A DNA stretch of 6,312 bases from JAUVZF01 sp035529015 (GCA_035529015.1 DATKXP010000692.1:1-6312), one strand, 5' to 3'. Positions 1 to 4,777 are shown, counted from the first letter of the stretch. A program made the numbers and translations. The notes: generated from the sequence alone by a model not told the origin.

Positions 1-114
1 CCTCCCGGCGATGCCGACGGAGGATGGTGGTACAACGAGACCACCGGCGCCTTCTATGCCGACCTCCTCGACCAGCATGTTGACCGCGAGGGGGACCGGT
101 ACAACCGGTACTGA
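1..114 (+). CDS. C-terminal fragment of a pseudopilin-like protein (partial)
   Basis: Frame 1 is open from the window edge to a TGA at 112-114, giving 37 residues that end in DRYNRY. The visible part has the motif GGWWYNETTGAFYADLLDQH. A G-W-x-Y-N-x-x-T-G-x-x-x-A-N/D motif near the C-terminus is typical of prepilin-type (type II secretion pseudopilin-like) proteins of planctomycetes, which are processed at the N-terminus and assembled in the envelope. The N-terminal methylation motif that would settle this lies outside the window. The gene is convergent with the secretion-type ATPase at 150-917, which fits a loose secretion/pilus context. The reading frame is well supported by composition; the family call is from motif memory only. 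Confidence 0.6.
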   Translation, partial: PPGDADGGWWYNETTGAFYADLLDQHVDREGDRYNRY

Positions 115-119
115 TCCTG

Positions 120-144
120 CAACGCCACTTCCCGCGGGGCGTTG
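120..144. terminator. Hairpin between convergent genes
   Basis: CAACGCC (120-126) pairs perfectly with GGCGTTG (138-144) around an 11-nt loop. It lies just after the stop at 114 and just before the end of the opposing ATPase gene at 150, so it could end transcripts from both sides. No T-run follows it on either strand, so it is not a classical intrinsic terminator. Confidence 0.4.
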
Positions 145-149
145 TCGTA

Positions 150-917
150 TTAGCCTTCCCGGAAGAGTTCCGTCAGGGCACGCCCGCGCAACGTCTCCAT
201 CCGAACGACGCGGTCGGCATGCGCTTGTCTCAGGAACTCGCGGTAGCGGCCGAGGTCGTCTGCCGATGCGAGAGACGGTGCCTCGGCGCCACGCTCGAAC
301 GAATCATCGTCCGGCCTCCATCGCCAGGCGCAGGCGTGCCCGCCGCTGCCGTCCGCGTACCAGACGGTCGTGACACGGCGCTTGCCGCGAGGCGCCGCCA
401 TGAAGGCGAGACACGCGACCGCCCCGAGTGCCTCGGCCGAGACGTCCAGTCCCGCGAGTTGGCCGACGGCCTCCTGGTACGTCTCGGCATGCAGGTTCGA
501 GGCGAGGCTGCGACCGGGAGACCCGGCGGCCTCAACGTAGCGGCCGACGGCCGGGCCCCACAGGTACCCGTACCAGTGGCCGCTGCCGATCTCGTGCACG
601 ACGAGGCACTTCGGCGCCTCGGGCGAGGGCGCGGGCAAACGCTCGAGGGTTTCGGGCCCCTCGATGGTCACGATCTCGGTTCCCGGTGAAAGGAACGCGA
701 GCAACGCGCCCATGAGGGTGGTCTTCCCGACGCCTCCAGGTCCGGCCGCCGTCAGGAAACTGCCGCCGCCGGCCGCCACATGCGCCATTTCGGCGGCCAT
801 GTCGAGGCTCAGCGTCCCGGCCTGCACGAGGTCCACGAGGCTGAGCATCCGCCCGCCGCGCTGGTTCAGGCTGTCGATGGCCCGCTGATTGTGCCGTTCG
901 CGATCTTGTATGTTCGT
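150..917 (-). CDS. Compact type II/IV secretion-family ATPase (GspE/VirB11-like), probable ACG start
   Basis: This is a P-loop ATPase of the secretion/pilus superfamily. Counting from the only canonical start in frame (ATG, 848-846; 232 aa), a Walker A motif GPGGVGKT lies at residues 36-43, an acidic stretch TIEGPETLE at 61-69, a Walker B-like segment LVVHEIGSG at 82-90, and a His-box-like SNLHAETYQEA at 117-127, in the order expected for GspE/PilB/VirB11 ATPases. It is much shorter than GspE (about 500 aa) and lacks the large N-terminal domain and the tetracysteine zinc region, so it is a minimal motor core. The frame stays protein-like upstream of 848 (RAIDSLNQRGGR just before the ATG). A strong AAGGAG (930-925) sits 7 nt before an in-frame ACG at 917-915, which would give 255 aa. 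I therefore place the start at 917, with 848 as the conservative alternative. It runs convergent to the pseudopilin-like gene and divergent from the lipoprotein gene. The substrate is unknown. Confidence 0.8.
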   Translation of the reverse strand, partial: TNIQDRERHNQRAIDSLNQRGGRMLSLVDLVQAGTLSLDMAAEMAHVAAGGGSFLTAAGPGGVGKTTLMGALLAFLSPGTEIVTIEGPETLERLPAPSPEAPKCLVVHEIGSGHWYGYLWGPAVGRYVEAAGSPGRSLASNLHAETYQEAVGQLAGLDVSAEALGAVACLAFMAAPRGKRRVTTVWYADGSGGHACAWRWRPDDDSFERGAEAPSLASADDLGRYREFLRQAHADRVVRMETLRGRALTELFREG

Positions 918-924
918 AGTAGCG

Positions 925-930
925 CTCCTT
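925..930 (-). promoter_or_regulatory. Shine-Dalgarno that points to the ACG start
   Basis: AAGGAG on the minus strand is followed by a 7-nt spacer and then ACG AAC ATA CAA GAT CGC in the ATPase frame. No ATG, GTG or TTG exists in that frame at usable distance, while the ATG at 848 has no comparable ribosome binding site. This site is the main reason for choosing the longer protein. Confidence 0.6.
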
Positions 931-939
931 GGGAACCCG

Positions 940-966
940 TTGTGTGTTGCCTGCGTCCAACATAAT
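940..966 (+). promoter_or_regulatory. Possible promoter of the lipoprotein gene
   Basis: CATAAT (961-966) matches five of six bases of the -10 consensus and would give a start near 973 and a leader of about 38 nt before the ATG at 1011. The -35 is weak: TTGTGT at 940-945 with a short 15-nt spacer is the best I see. It lies on top of the opposing ATPase promoter. Confidence 0.35.
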
Positions 967-989
967 GCGGGTCAGCCGGCCGGTGTCAA
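962..989 (-). promoter_or_regulatory. Probable sigma-70-type promoter of the ATPase gene
   Basis: On the minus strand, a consensus -35 TTGACA (989-984) is followed by a 16-nt spacer and CATTAT (967-962, four of six matches to TATAAT). Transcription would start near 955, giving a leader of about 38 nt that contains the AAGGAG site. The -10 overlaps the candidate -10 of the divergent lipoprotein gene. Confidence 0.5.
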
Positions 990-1010
990 GGCGGCTGTGG
1001 AGATTGGTGC

Positions 1011-1430
1011 ATGAGGGTGAGAACCGGACCGCGGTTGATGGCGTTTGCCCTGGTTGTTGGCGCTGCGCCGATCCTGCTGTCGGCGTGCGATGGGTTGTCG
1101 CCTGAGGTGATCCAGCAGCGGGAGCAGCAGCGGGAGTCGATGCGGCGGCAGGCCCGGCTGAAGGAACTCGTCGGCCTGACGAGAGACGAGGTCCGCAACG
1201 TAATGGGCCTGCCCGACAGGACGCGCGAAGACCGGGTCCAGCAATGCTGGGGGCCGCAGGAAGGGCTGTGGTCGGTCCTTGGGGAGGGCGGCCCGTACGA
1301 GGAGTGGCTCTGGATCGACCAGAAATGGGTCATGTATGCGTGGCTCGCGGACCCCGAGGGCAAACAGCCCGACCAGAACGCATGGAGGGTCGTGCTGACC
1401 GCGGTCTCCCGGACCGACGTGGTGTATTGA
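1011..1430 (+). CDS. Small lipoprotein with a BamE/SmpA-like core
   Basis: A 139-aa protein. Residues 1-25 form a lipoprotein signal peptide: basic RVRTGPR, hydrophobic LMAFALVVGAAPILL, then lipobox LSAC with the lipidated Cys at 26. Asp follows at +2, which in enterobacteria favours inner-membrane retention; whether that rule holds here is unknown. Residues 33-52 are a Q/R/E-rich helical stretch. Residues 54-69 (VGLTRDEVRNVMGLPD) match the helix-turn signature of SmpA/OmlA/BamE proteins (G-hydrophobic-T-x-x-x-V-x-x-hydrophobic-G-x-P), followed by Trp/Tyr-rich strands (WGPQEGLW, EEWLWIDQKWVMYAW). BamE-type proteins are outer-membrane lipoproteins that help beta-barrel assembly, but many short relatives have unknown roles, and no bam gene is adjacent. 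The start is backed by GTGGAG at 997-1002 with an 8-nt spacer to the ATG. Confidence 0.75.
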   Translation: MRVRTGPRLMAFALVVGAAPILLSACDGLSPEVIQQREQQRESMRRQARLKELVGLTRDEVRNVMGLPDRTREDRVQQCWGPQEGLWSVLGEGGPYEEWLWIDQKWVMYAWLADPEGKQPDQNAWRVVLTAVSRTDVVY

Positions 1431-1444
1431 CACGGCATCCCGGC

Positions 1445-1474
1445 GTTGCCCAGGCGTGCCGTTCCCGATATGCT
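1445..1474 (+). promoter_or_regulatory. Probable promoter giving a leaderless acetyltransferase mRNA
   Basis: TTGCCC (1445-1450), an 18-nt spacer and TATGCT (1469-1474) form a plausible sigma-70 pair. The expected start point, about 7 nt after the -10, falls on the A of the ATG at 1481. No Shine-Dalgarno sequence lies at a usable distance; GGTGG at 1475-1479 is only 1 nt from the ATG. Confidence 0.4.
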
Positions 1475-1480
1475 GGTGGC

Positions 1481-1951
1481 ATGAACGAACTGGCGATCCG
1501 CCGATACCGCGATGCCGACCACGACGCGGTCTGGGACCTGCACAACACGGCTCTGGGCGCGGTCGATGCCCACGGCGGCAACGGGCCCTGGGATGACGAC
1601 CTCCACCACGTTCGCGACGTGTACCTGGACGCCGGCGGCGAGTTCCTCGTGGGCGAACTCGACGGCCGCATCGTTGCCATGGGCGCGCTGTGCCCGATCG
1701 ACAAGGTCACTGCCGAGATCACGCGGATGCGGGTGCTCCCGGACCTCTGGCGTCGCGGCTTCGGCCAGGCGATTCTCGAGCGGCTCCAGGCCCGCGCCGC
1801 CGAACTGGGGTACCGGGTGCTCCATCTCGAAACGACGGCCGGCCAGACGGCCGCCCGGGCGCTCTACGAGACAAACGGGTACACGGAGGTGGACCGCTCG
1901 CAGTGGCGCCGCTTCGAAGTCATCACCTACGAGAAGCAGATCGGCGAGTGA
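1481..1951 (+). CDS. GNAT-family N-acetyltransferase
   Basis: A 156-aa protein of normal length for a single-domain GNAT enzyme, which transfers an acetyl group from acetyl-CoA to an amine. N-terminal strand 1 is LAIRRYRDADHDAVWDLHNTAL (4-25). Strands FLVGELDGRIVAMGAL lie at 55-70. The acetyl-CoA binding region is ITRMRVLPDLWRRGFGQAIL (80-99), with the pyrophosphate loop R-R-G-F-G-Q-A at 91-97 in place of the usual R/Q-x-x-G-x-G/A. The closing motif AARALYETNGYTEV (124-137) is the standard GNAT C-terminal segment. The substrate cannot be told. The start at 1481 is chosen because the frame further upstream lies antiparallel in composition to, and overlaps, the lipoprotein gene and is not protein-like; the homology begins at LAIRRYR. 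It stands 50 bp after the lipoprotein stop but probably has its own promoter. Confidence 0.88.
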   Translation: MNELAIRRYRDADHDAVWDLHNTALGAVDAHGGNGPWDDDLHHVRDVYLDAGGEFLVGELDGRIVAMGALCPIDKVTAEITRMRVLPDLWRRGFGQAILERLQARAAELGYRVLHLETTAGQTAARALYETNGYTEVDRSQWRRFEVITYEKQIGE

Positions 1952-1983
1952 GTCGTGCGCCTCAGCCGCCGGCCTTGTCGAAG

Positions 1984-2019
1984 ACCCGCCATAGCGGGCG
2001 GGTGCCCGCGGCGGCGGGC
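1984..2019 (+). terminator. Paired GC-rich hairpins after the acetyltransferase
   Basis: ACCCGCC (1984-1990) pairs with GGCGGGT (1997-2003) around ATAGCG, and directly after it GCCCGC (2004-2009) pairs with GCGGGC (2014-2019) around GGCG. Two back-to-back stems 33 nt after the stop codon suggest a transcription end, though no T-run follows. Confidence 0.45.
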
Positions 2020-2032
2020 CCGGCGCGCCTAA

Positions 2033-2153
2033 TACTACTACGCTACATTCCGCGCGGCGGCCTTCCCAGGCCGCCGCGAATGCAGTTCATGCCTGTTCCT
2101 GGTGGCCTGGGAAGGCCACCAGGCGGGCAACAAGGCAAAGTAGCGTTGTAGGA
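2033..2153. repeat. Candidate miniature inverted-repeat element with two hairpins
   Basis: The outer arms TACTACTACGCTAC (2033-2046) and GTAGCGTTGTAGGA (2140-2153) are inverted repeats matching at 12 of 14 positions. CTAA stands just outside each end (2029-2032 and 2154-2157), as a 4-bp target duplication would. Inside are two perfect 10-bp hairpins: 2053-2062 with 2069-2078 (loop TTCCCA) and 2098-2107 with 2114-2123 (loop TGGGAA). The loops are exact reverse complements, so GGCCTTCCCAGGCC (2059-2072) recurs inverted at 2104-2117. The right CTAA holds the stop codon of the permease-like gene. There is no coding capacity. It could be a MITE, a REP-like sequence or a bidirectional terminator; copy number in the genome would decide. 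Confidence 0.55.
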
Positions 2154-3119
2154 CTAAGCCAGCAGCCCCGTCGGCGACGATTCGCCCGTGTGCCGCCGCA
2201 CCAGCCAGTCGATCGCCAGGTACAGCGGAATGACCACAAGCGGCACGGCGCCCGGGATCAGAATCTCTGCGATTCCCTCTCCGAGGTTGGTGTTCCAGGC
2301 GAACGACCAGGCCAGGTGCCCCAGGCACGTGAGCAGGACGGCCGCCAGCGCGCCCCAGCGCCCGCGGAGGATGAACGCCCCGCCCAGCGCCGCCGCCGAC
2401 AGCATCAGCGGGTACGCGCCCTGAAGTTCCCCGGCCGAGACCCGGGCGGCCTGCGACAGCGACGCCAGCGACACCCCCACCCCTGCCACGATCCACGCGC
2501 CGGCCAGCCCGGCGATTCCGCGCGACCCGGCCCGGATGATGGGCGGCAGCGACGGTGGCGTCACGAGCCCCGTCACGCCCAGGACGGCCGCGCCCCCGGC
2601 CAGAACGCCCACCGACAAGAGCAACGCCCACGGCCACGGCCAGGGACCGGCGCCGGGGCTGGCGCCCTTCAGAACGCTCAGGAGCAGGAACAGGCCGAAC
2701 CCGACGACACCCGTCCACAGGGCGCTCGAAATGCGCCCGTACCACGTCACCAGGGCGCTGGCGAGTCCCACGCCGCCTGCCAGGACACAGATGGTGACCG
2801 CCGGCAGGATCGGTGCGCCCAGAATGATGTACCGCTTTGACTGGAGCGCCAGTGCCAGCACCAGGATCACGGGCAGCGAGAGGTCGAGCCGCCGGCACGA
2901 CAGCACCAGCCCCAGCGCCGCCGACACGGGCAGCAGGCCCACCGCCAGCGTCTGCGTGTTGATGTCGGGGAACGTGCCGCCGCCCAGAGACGCCAGGATG
3001 ACGGCCGCCAGGACCAGCGCCAGGTTGACCGCCACGATCGCCAGAATCCGTGCGGTCTGACCGCCGACGCTGGATGACGTTCGCCGCGTCTTGCTTGGGC
3101 GTTCGGTCTGTTCGGCCAC
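2154..3119 (-). CDS. Orphan membrane protein resembling a BPD_transp_2 (RbsC-like) ABC permease
   Basis: A 321-aa protein with a charged cytoplasmic N-terminus (1-22) and about eight to ten hydrophobic segments, roughly at 24-45, 55-74, 80-94, 97-122, 132-150, 162-185, 201-222, 234-252, 255-274 and 285-307. The length and order of segments match sugar permeases of the RbsC type. SAALGLVLSCRRLDLSLPVI (66-85) aligns by eye with the family's A-x-G-hydrophobic-T-x-V-I-x-x-G-I-D-L-S-V-G signature, and residues 220-305 follow the RbsC C-terminal pattern. The family's cytoplasmic coupling loop (Y-A-x-G-x-N-x-x-A-A-x-x-S-G-I) is not apparent: only IIRAGSRGIAG (194-204) stands there. No ATPase or binding-protein gene is nearby, so it may have lost transport or work with distant partners. 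The start is GTG with GAGG (3128-3125) 5 nt upstream; no ATG lies upstream in frame. The stop codon sits at the edge of the 2033-2153 element. Confidence 0.7.
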   Translation of the reverse strand: MAEQTERPSKTRRTSSSVGGQTARILAIVAVNLALVLAAVILASLGGGTFPDINTQTLAVGLLPVSAALGLVLSCRRLDLSLPVILVLALALQSKRYIILGAPILPAVTICVLAGGVGLASALVTWYGRISSALWTGVVGFGLFLLLSVLKGASPGAGPWPWPWALLLSVGVLAGGAAVLGVTGLVTPPSLPPIIRAGSRGIAGLAGAWIVAGVGVSLASLSQAARVSAGELQGAYPLMLSAAALGGAFILRGRWGALAAVLLTCLGHLAWSFAWNTNLGEGIAEILIPGAVPLVVIPLYLAIDWLVRRHTGESSPTGLLA

Positions 3120-3257
3120 GGCAGCCTCGCGTCCCGCCTGGGGGCGGGTGCCTCTCTCCCTGCATTCTGCTTCGGCTATCGGCCACCGGCAAGTTTACCA
3201 TCTTTGCCGAAACGTCGCTGTTACGAATCGCTTACAGCGTCGGGTCGCTCGCGGTCG

Positions 3258-3263
3258 TATAGT
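3258..3263 (+). promoter_or_regulatory. -10 element upstream of the exported protease
   Basis: TATAGT matches five of six consensus bases. The start point would fall near 3270, directly before the ATG at 3273. No convincing -35 is seen: TTACAG at 3232-3237 leaves a 20-nt spacer. The transcript would be leaderless for the ATG at 3273, or would have an 18-nt leader for the ATG at 3288. Confidence 0.35.
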
Positions 3264-3272
3264 AGAGCGACG

Positions 3273-4157
3273 ATGACGAGGCGGCGCATGCGACAGAGAC
3301 TCCTCGCGACGATCCCGGCGACGGCGGTGCTGTTGGTTGCCCTGGCTGCGGCCGGCGCTGCCGCCGCGCCGTTCACCGACGCCGATTACGCCCGACACGT
3401 GGCGGCCCTCAAGAAGAAGGTGCCGAAAGAGGGCTTCACCATCGTCATCCAGAAGCCGTTCGTGGTCGTCGGCGACGAGTCGCCCGCGATGGTTCGCCGC
3501 CGCGCCGTCCGCACCGTCAAATGGGCCGTTGACCGGCTCAAACGCGACTATTTCAAGAAGGACCCGAGCGAGATCCTCGACATCTGGCTCTTTCGGGACA
3601 AGGCCAGTTACCGCAAGCACACGCGCGAGGTCTTCGGCGACGACCCCGACACGCCGTACGGATACTACTCGCACCGCCACAAAGCGCTCATCATGAACAT
3701 CGCCACGGGTGGCGGGACGCTCGTTCACGAGATCGTCCACCCGTTCATGGCGGCCAACTTCCCGCAGTGCCCCGCCTGGTTCAACGAGGGGATGGGGTCG
3801 CTGTACGAGCAGGCCGGCGAGCGCGGCGGGCACATCGTGGGCCTCACGAACTGGCGCCTGGCAGGGCTCCAGAAGGCCATCCGCGAACGACGCGTGCCGT
3901 CCTTCAAGGCCCTCACCGCCACGACCGACGACGAGTTCTACACCAAAGACAAGGGGACCAACTACGCCCAGGCCCGGTACCTGTGCTACCACCTCCAGGA
4001 GAAGGGCCTGCTCGTGAAGTTCTACCACGCCTTCGTTGCCGCCCATGAAGCGGACCCGACCGGCTACAAGACCCTCCAGACGGTCCTCGGCGAGCCGGAC
4101 ATGGACGCTTTCAAGAAGCGGTGGGAGACGTTCGTTCTGGGGCTGAAGTTTCCGTGA
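3273..4157 (+). CDS. Exported gluzincin-type metalloprotease-like protein
   Basis: A 294-aa protein. Residues 1-32 are a Sec signal peptide: basic TRRRMRQR, hydrophobic ATAVLLVALAAAGAA, likely cleavage after AAA near residue 32. The mature part has an alpha/beta N-terminal half (strands FTIVIQKPFVVVGD, ILDIWLFRDK) and then the zinc site: HEIVH at 152-156 with catalytic Glu153, followed by PFMAANFPQCPAWFNEGMGSLYE. Glu172 in NEG is the expected third zinc ligand, the HExxH...E arrangement of peptidase MA-like gluzincins. Residues 228-245 (GTNYAQARYLCYHLQEKG) are the helix typical downstream of the site in these proteins. All key residues are present, so activity is plausible, acting outside the cytoplasm. 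The substrate is unknown. The start may instead be ATG 3288, which has GAGG (3278-3281) 6 nt upstream; both keep the signal peptide. The gene diverges from the permease-like gene. Confidence 0.8.
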   Translation: MTRRRMRQRLLATIPATAVLLVALAAAGAAAAPFTDADYARHVAALKKKVPKEGFTIVIQKPFVVVGDESPAMVRRRAVRTVKWAVDRLKRDYFKKDPSEILDIWLFRDKASYRKHTREVFGDDPDTPYGYYSHRHKALIMNIATGGGTLVHEIVHPFMAANFPQCPAWFNEGMGSLYEQAGERGGHIVGLTNWRLAGLQKAIRERRVPSFKALTATTDDEFYTKDKGTNYAQARYLCYHLQEKGLLVKFYHAFVAAHEADPTGYKTLQTVLGEPDMDAFKKRWETFVLGLKFP

Positions 4158-4198
4158 GCGGCCGTCCCTGACCCCATCACATGCCGCATATCGCATAA

Positions 4199-4430
4199 CA
4201 CTTACGTCAAATGACCCGTTGCCGGAACACGCCCAAACGCGTTTTTTGGCGTCCGAATCCTCGTTTCTGGCCCGTGAGGGGCGATTTGGGCCTTTTGTGT
4301 GAAGATAGGCAAGGCGAAACGTGCTGCTTTTTGATCCTTTTTTGCTCCTTTTTCATCGAACTTGGTCCGTTTTTGCTCCCGCTCGCACCGTTTTTGAGGC
4401 TTTTTGAGAGGGGCAAAATTGATGTAAGTG
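4199..4430. repeat. Lower-GC segment bounded by 12-bp inverted repeats
   Basis: CACTTACGTCAA (4199-4210) and TTGATGTAAGTG (4419-4430) are inverted copies with one mismatch in 12, enclosing 208 bp that include all the phased T-tracts. The shift in base composition roughly coincides with these ends. A miniature mobile element is possible, but I see no clear target duplication and no coding capacity. Confidence 0.35.
4328..4405. other. Helically phased T-tracts, likely intrinsically bent DNA
   Basis: Six runs of five or six T begin at 4328, 4338, 4349, 4370, 4391 and 4401. The intervals are 10, 11, 21, 21 and 10 bp, that is one or two helical turns of about 10.5 bp. A-tracts repeated in phase with the helix bend DNA in one direction. 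The intervals are not multiples of three, so codon structure does not explain them. Neighbouring words recur (TTTTTGCTCC twice, CCGTTTTTG twice). Confidence 0.6.
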
Positions 4431-4470
4431 ACCAAGGCCGCGCGGCAGGGGGCGAAGGGGCGGCCGCAGG

Positions 4471-4537
4471 GGCCCAAAAGTTGTTAGAACTCTAACTAGT
4501 TTCGGGAACGGCCCGAATGTAGTTAGAGTTCTAACAA
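4471..4537. repeat. 39-bp tandem repeat of a GTTAGA-NN-TCTAAC dyad, also an 18-bp inverted repeat
   Basis: GGCCC plus 7 nt plus GTTAGAACTCTAAC (4471-4496) recurs as GGCCC plus 7 nt plus GTTAGAGTTCTAAC (4510-4535), offset 39 bp. Because each 14-mer is nearly its own reverse complement, the pair also makes a perfect inverted repeat: TTGTTAGAACTCTAACTA (4481-4498) and TAGTTAGAGTTCTAACAA (4520-4537). An inner 6-bp stem, TTCGGG (4501-4506) with CCCGAA (4512-4517), closes on the loop AACGG. The dyads look like operator half-sites for a dimeric regulator of MarR type, but they lie more than 200 bp from the nearest promoter and no regulator gene is present. A cruciform, RNA hairpin or recombination site is also possible. 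Confidence 0.6.
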
Positions 4538-4632
4538 AATCGGCAGGACCCGACGAGCCGCCGCGCGCCACGGATCGCATAAGTCGTGCGTTTTCAAGGG
4601 TTTACGGCGACCCGCCCGCCGCCGTCGTTTAG

Positions 4633-4653
4633 CCGTCGCCGCAGCGGCGACGG
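4633..4653. repeat. GC-rich palindrome
   Basis: CCGTCGCCGC (4633-4642) and GCGGCGACGG (4644-4653) are perfect inverted repeats about a single central A, forming an 8-bp stem with a 5-nt loop if transcribed. It lies about 100 bp upstream of the 4749 promoter. No role is apparent. Confidence 0.5.
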
Positions 4654-4748
4654 GAATCAGCGCCGATGTCCCAACGGCAACGGCCGGCGGCGTCAAGGCT
4701 GCTGACGTTGTCTCCGTTGCCGCTTCCCGCCTTCCCGACGATTCCGAC

Positions 4749-4777
4749 TTGATTTCTCGGCATTCTCGGCGTATACT
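4749..4777 (+). promoter_or_regulatory. Strong sigma-70-type promoter of the PEP-CTERM gene
   Basis: TTGATT (4749-4754), an ideal 17-nt spacer, and TATACT (4772-4777, five of six consensus bases). Transcription should begin near 4784, leaving a leader of about 257 nt before the ATG at 5041. This is the best promoter match in the window. Confidence 0.6.

Larger units (their letters stand above)
4158..4748. other. Long non-coding region between protease and PEP-CTERM genes
   Basis: No frame on either strand here looks like a real protein; the reading frames present are Arg/Lys- or Pro-rich with no recognisable motif or ribosome binding site. The first part (to about 4430) is much lower in GC than the rest of the window: by hand count 45 of 100 bases are G or C at 4321-4420. 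The structures listed separately are inverted repeats at 4199-4430, phased T-tracts at 4328-4405, tandem dyads at 4471-4537 and a palindrome at 4633-4653. No clear intrinsic terminator follows the protease stop. Confidence 0.6.

Noticed and set aside
1244..1480. Upstream extension of the acetyltransferase into the lipoprotein gene
   Set aside because: The added residues are not protein-like and overlap a well-supported gene; the GNAT fold begins right after ATG 1481.
986..1825. A 279-aa minus-strand open frame antisense to the lipoprotein and acetyltransferase
   Set aside because: Both plus-strand genes have signal or domain motifs; the antisense frame has none and is a GC-rich shadow.
2038..3201. 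A 387-aa open frame overlapping the permease-like gene in another minus-strand frame
   Set aside because: It is Arg/Gly-rich with no hydrophobic or domain pattern. The 321-aa frame has clear membrane segments and a family-like pattern.
3204..3272. Upstream start of the protease at 3204
   Set aside because: It would put a polar, basic stretch before the signal peptide and would start upstream of the best -10 element.
4242..4247. T-run at 4242-4247 as the intrinsic terminator of the protease gene
   Set aside because: The only dyad before it is the self-palindrome AAACGCGTTT, which overlaps the T-run and cannot form a normal terminator stem.
4202..4477. A 91-aa Lys-rich open frame on the minus strand
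   Set aside because: It is produced by the phased T-tracts read as Lys codons, crosses the inverted-repeat ends, and has no ribosome binding site or recognisable motif.
4481..4537. Integron attC site, because of TCTAAC...GTTAGA ends around a hairpin
   Set aside because: The first R-box lacks the expected purine, the stem is perfectly paired without the extrahelical bases attC needs, and there is no integrase or cassette array.
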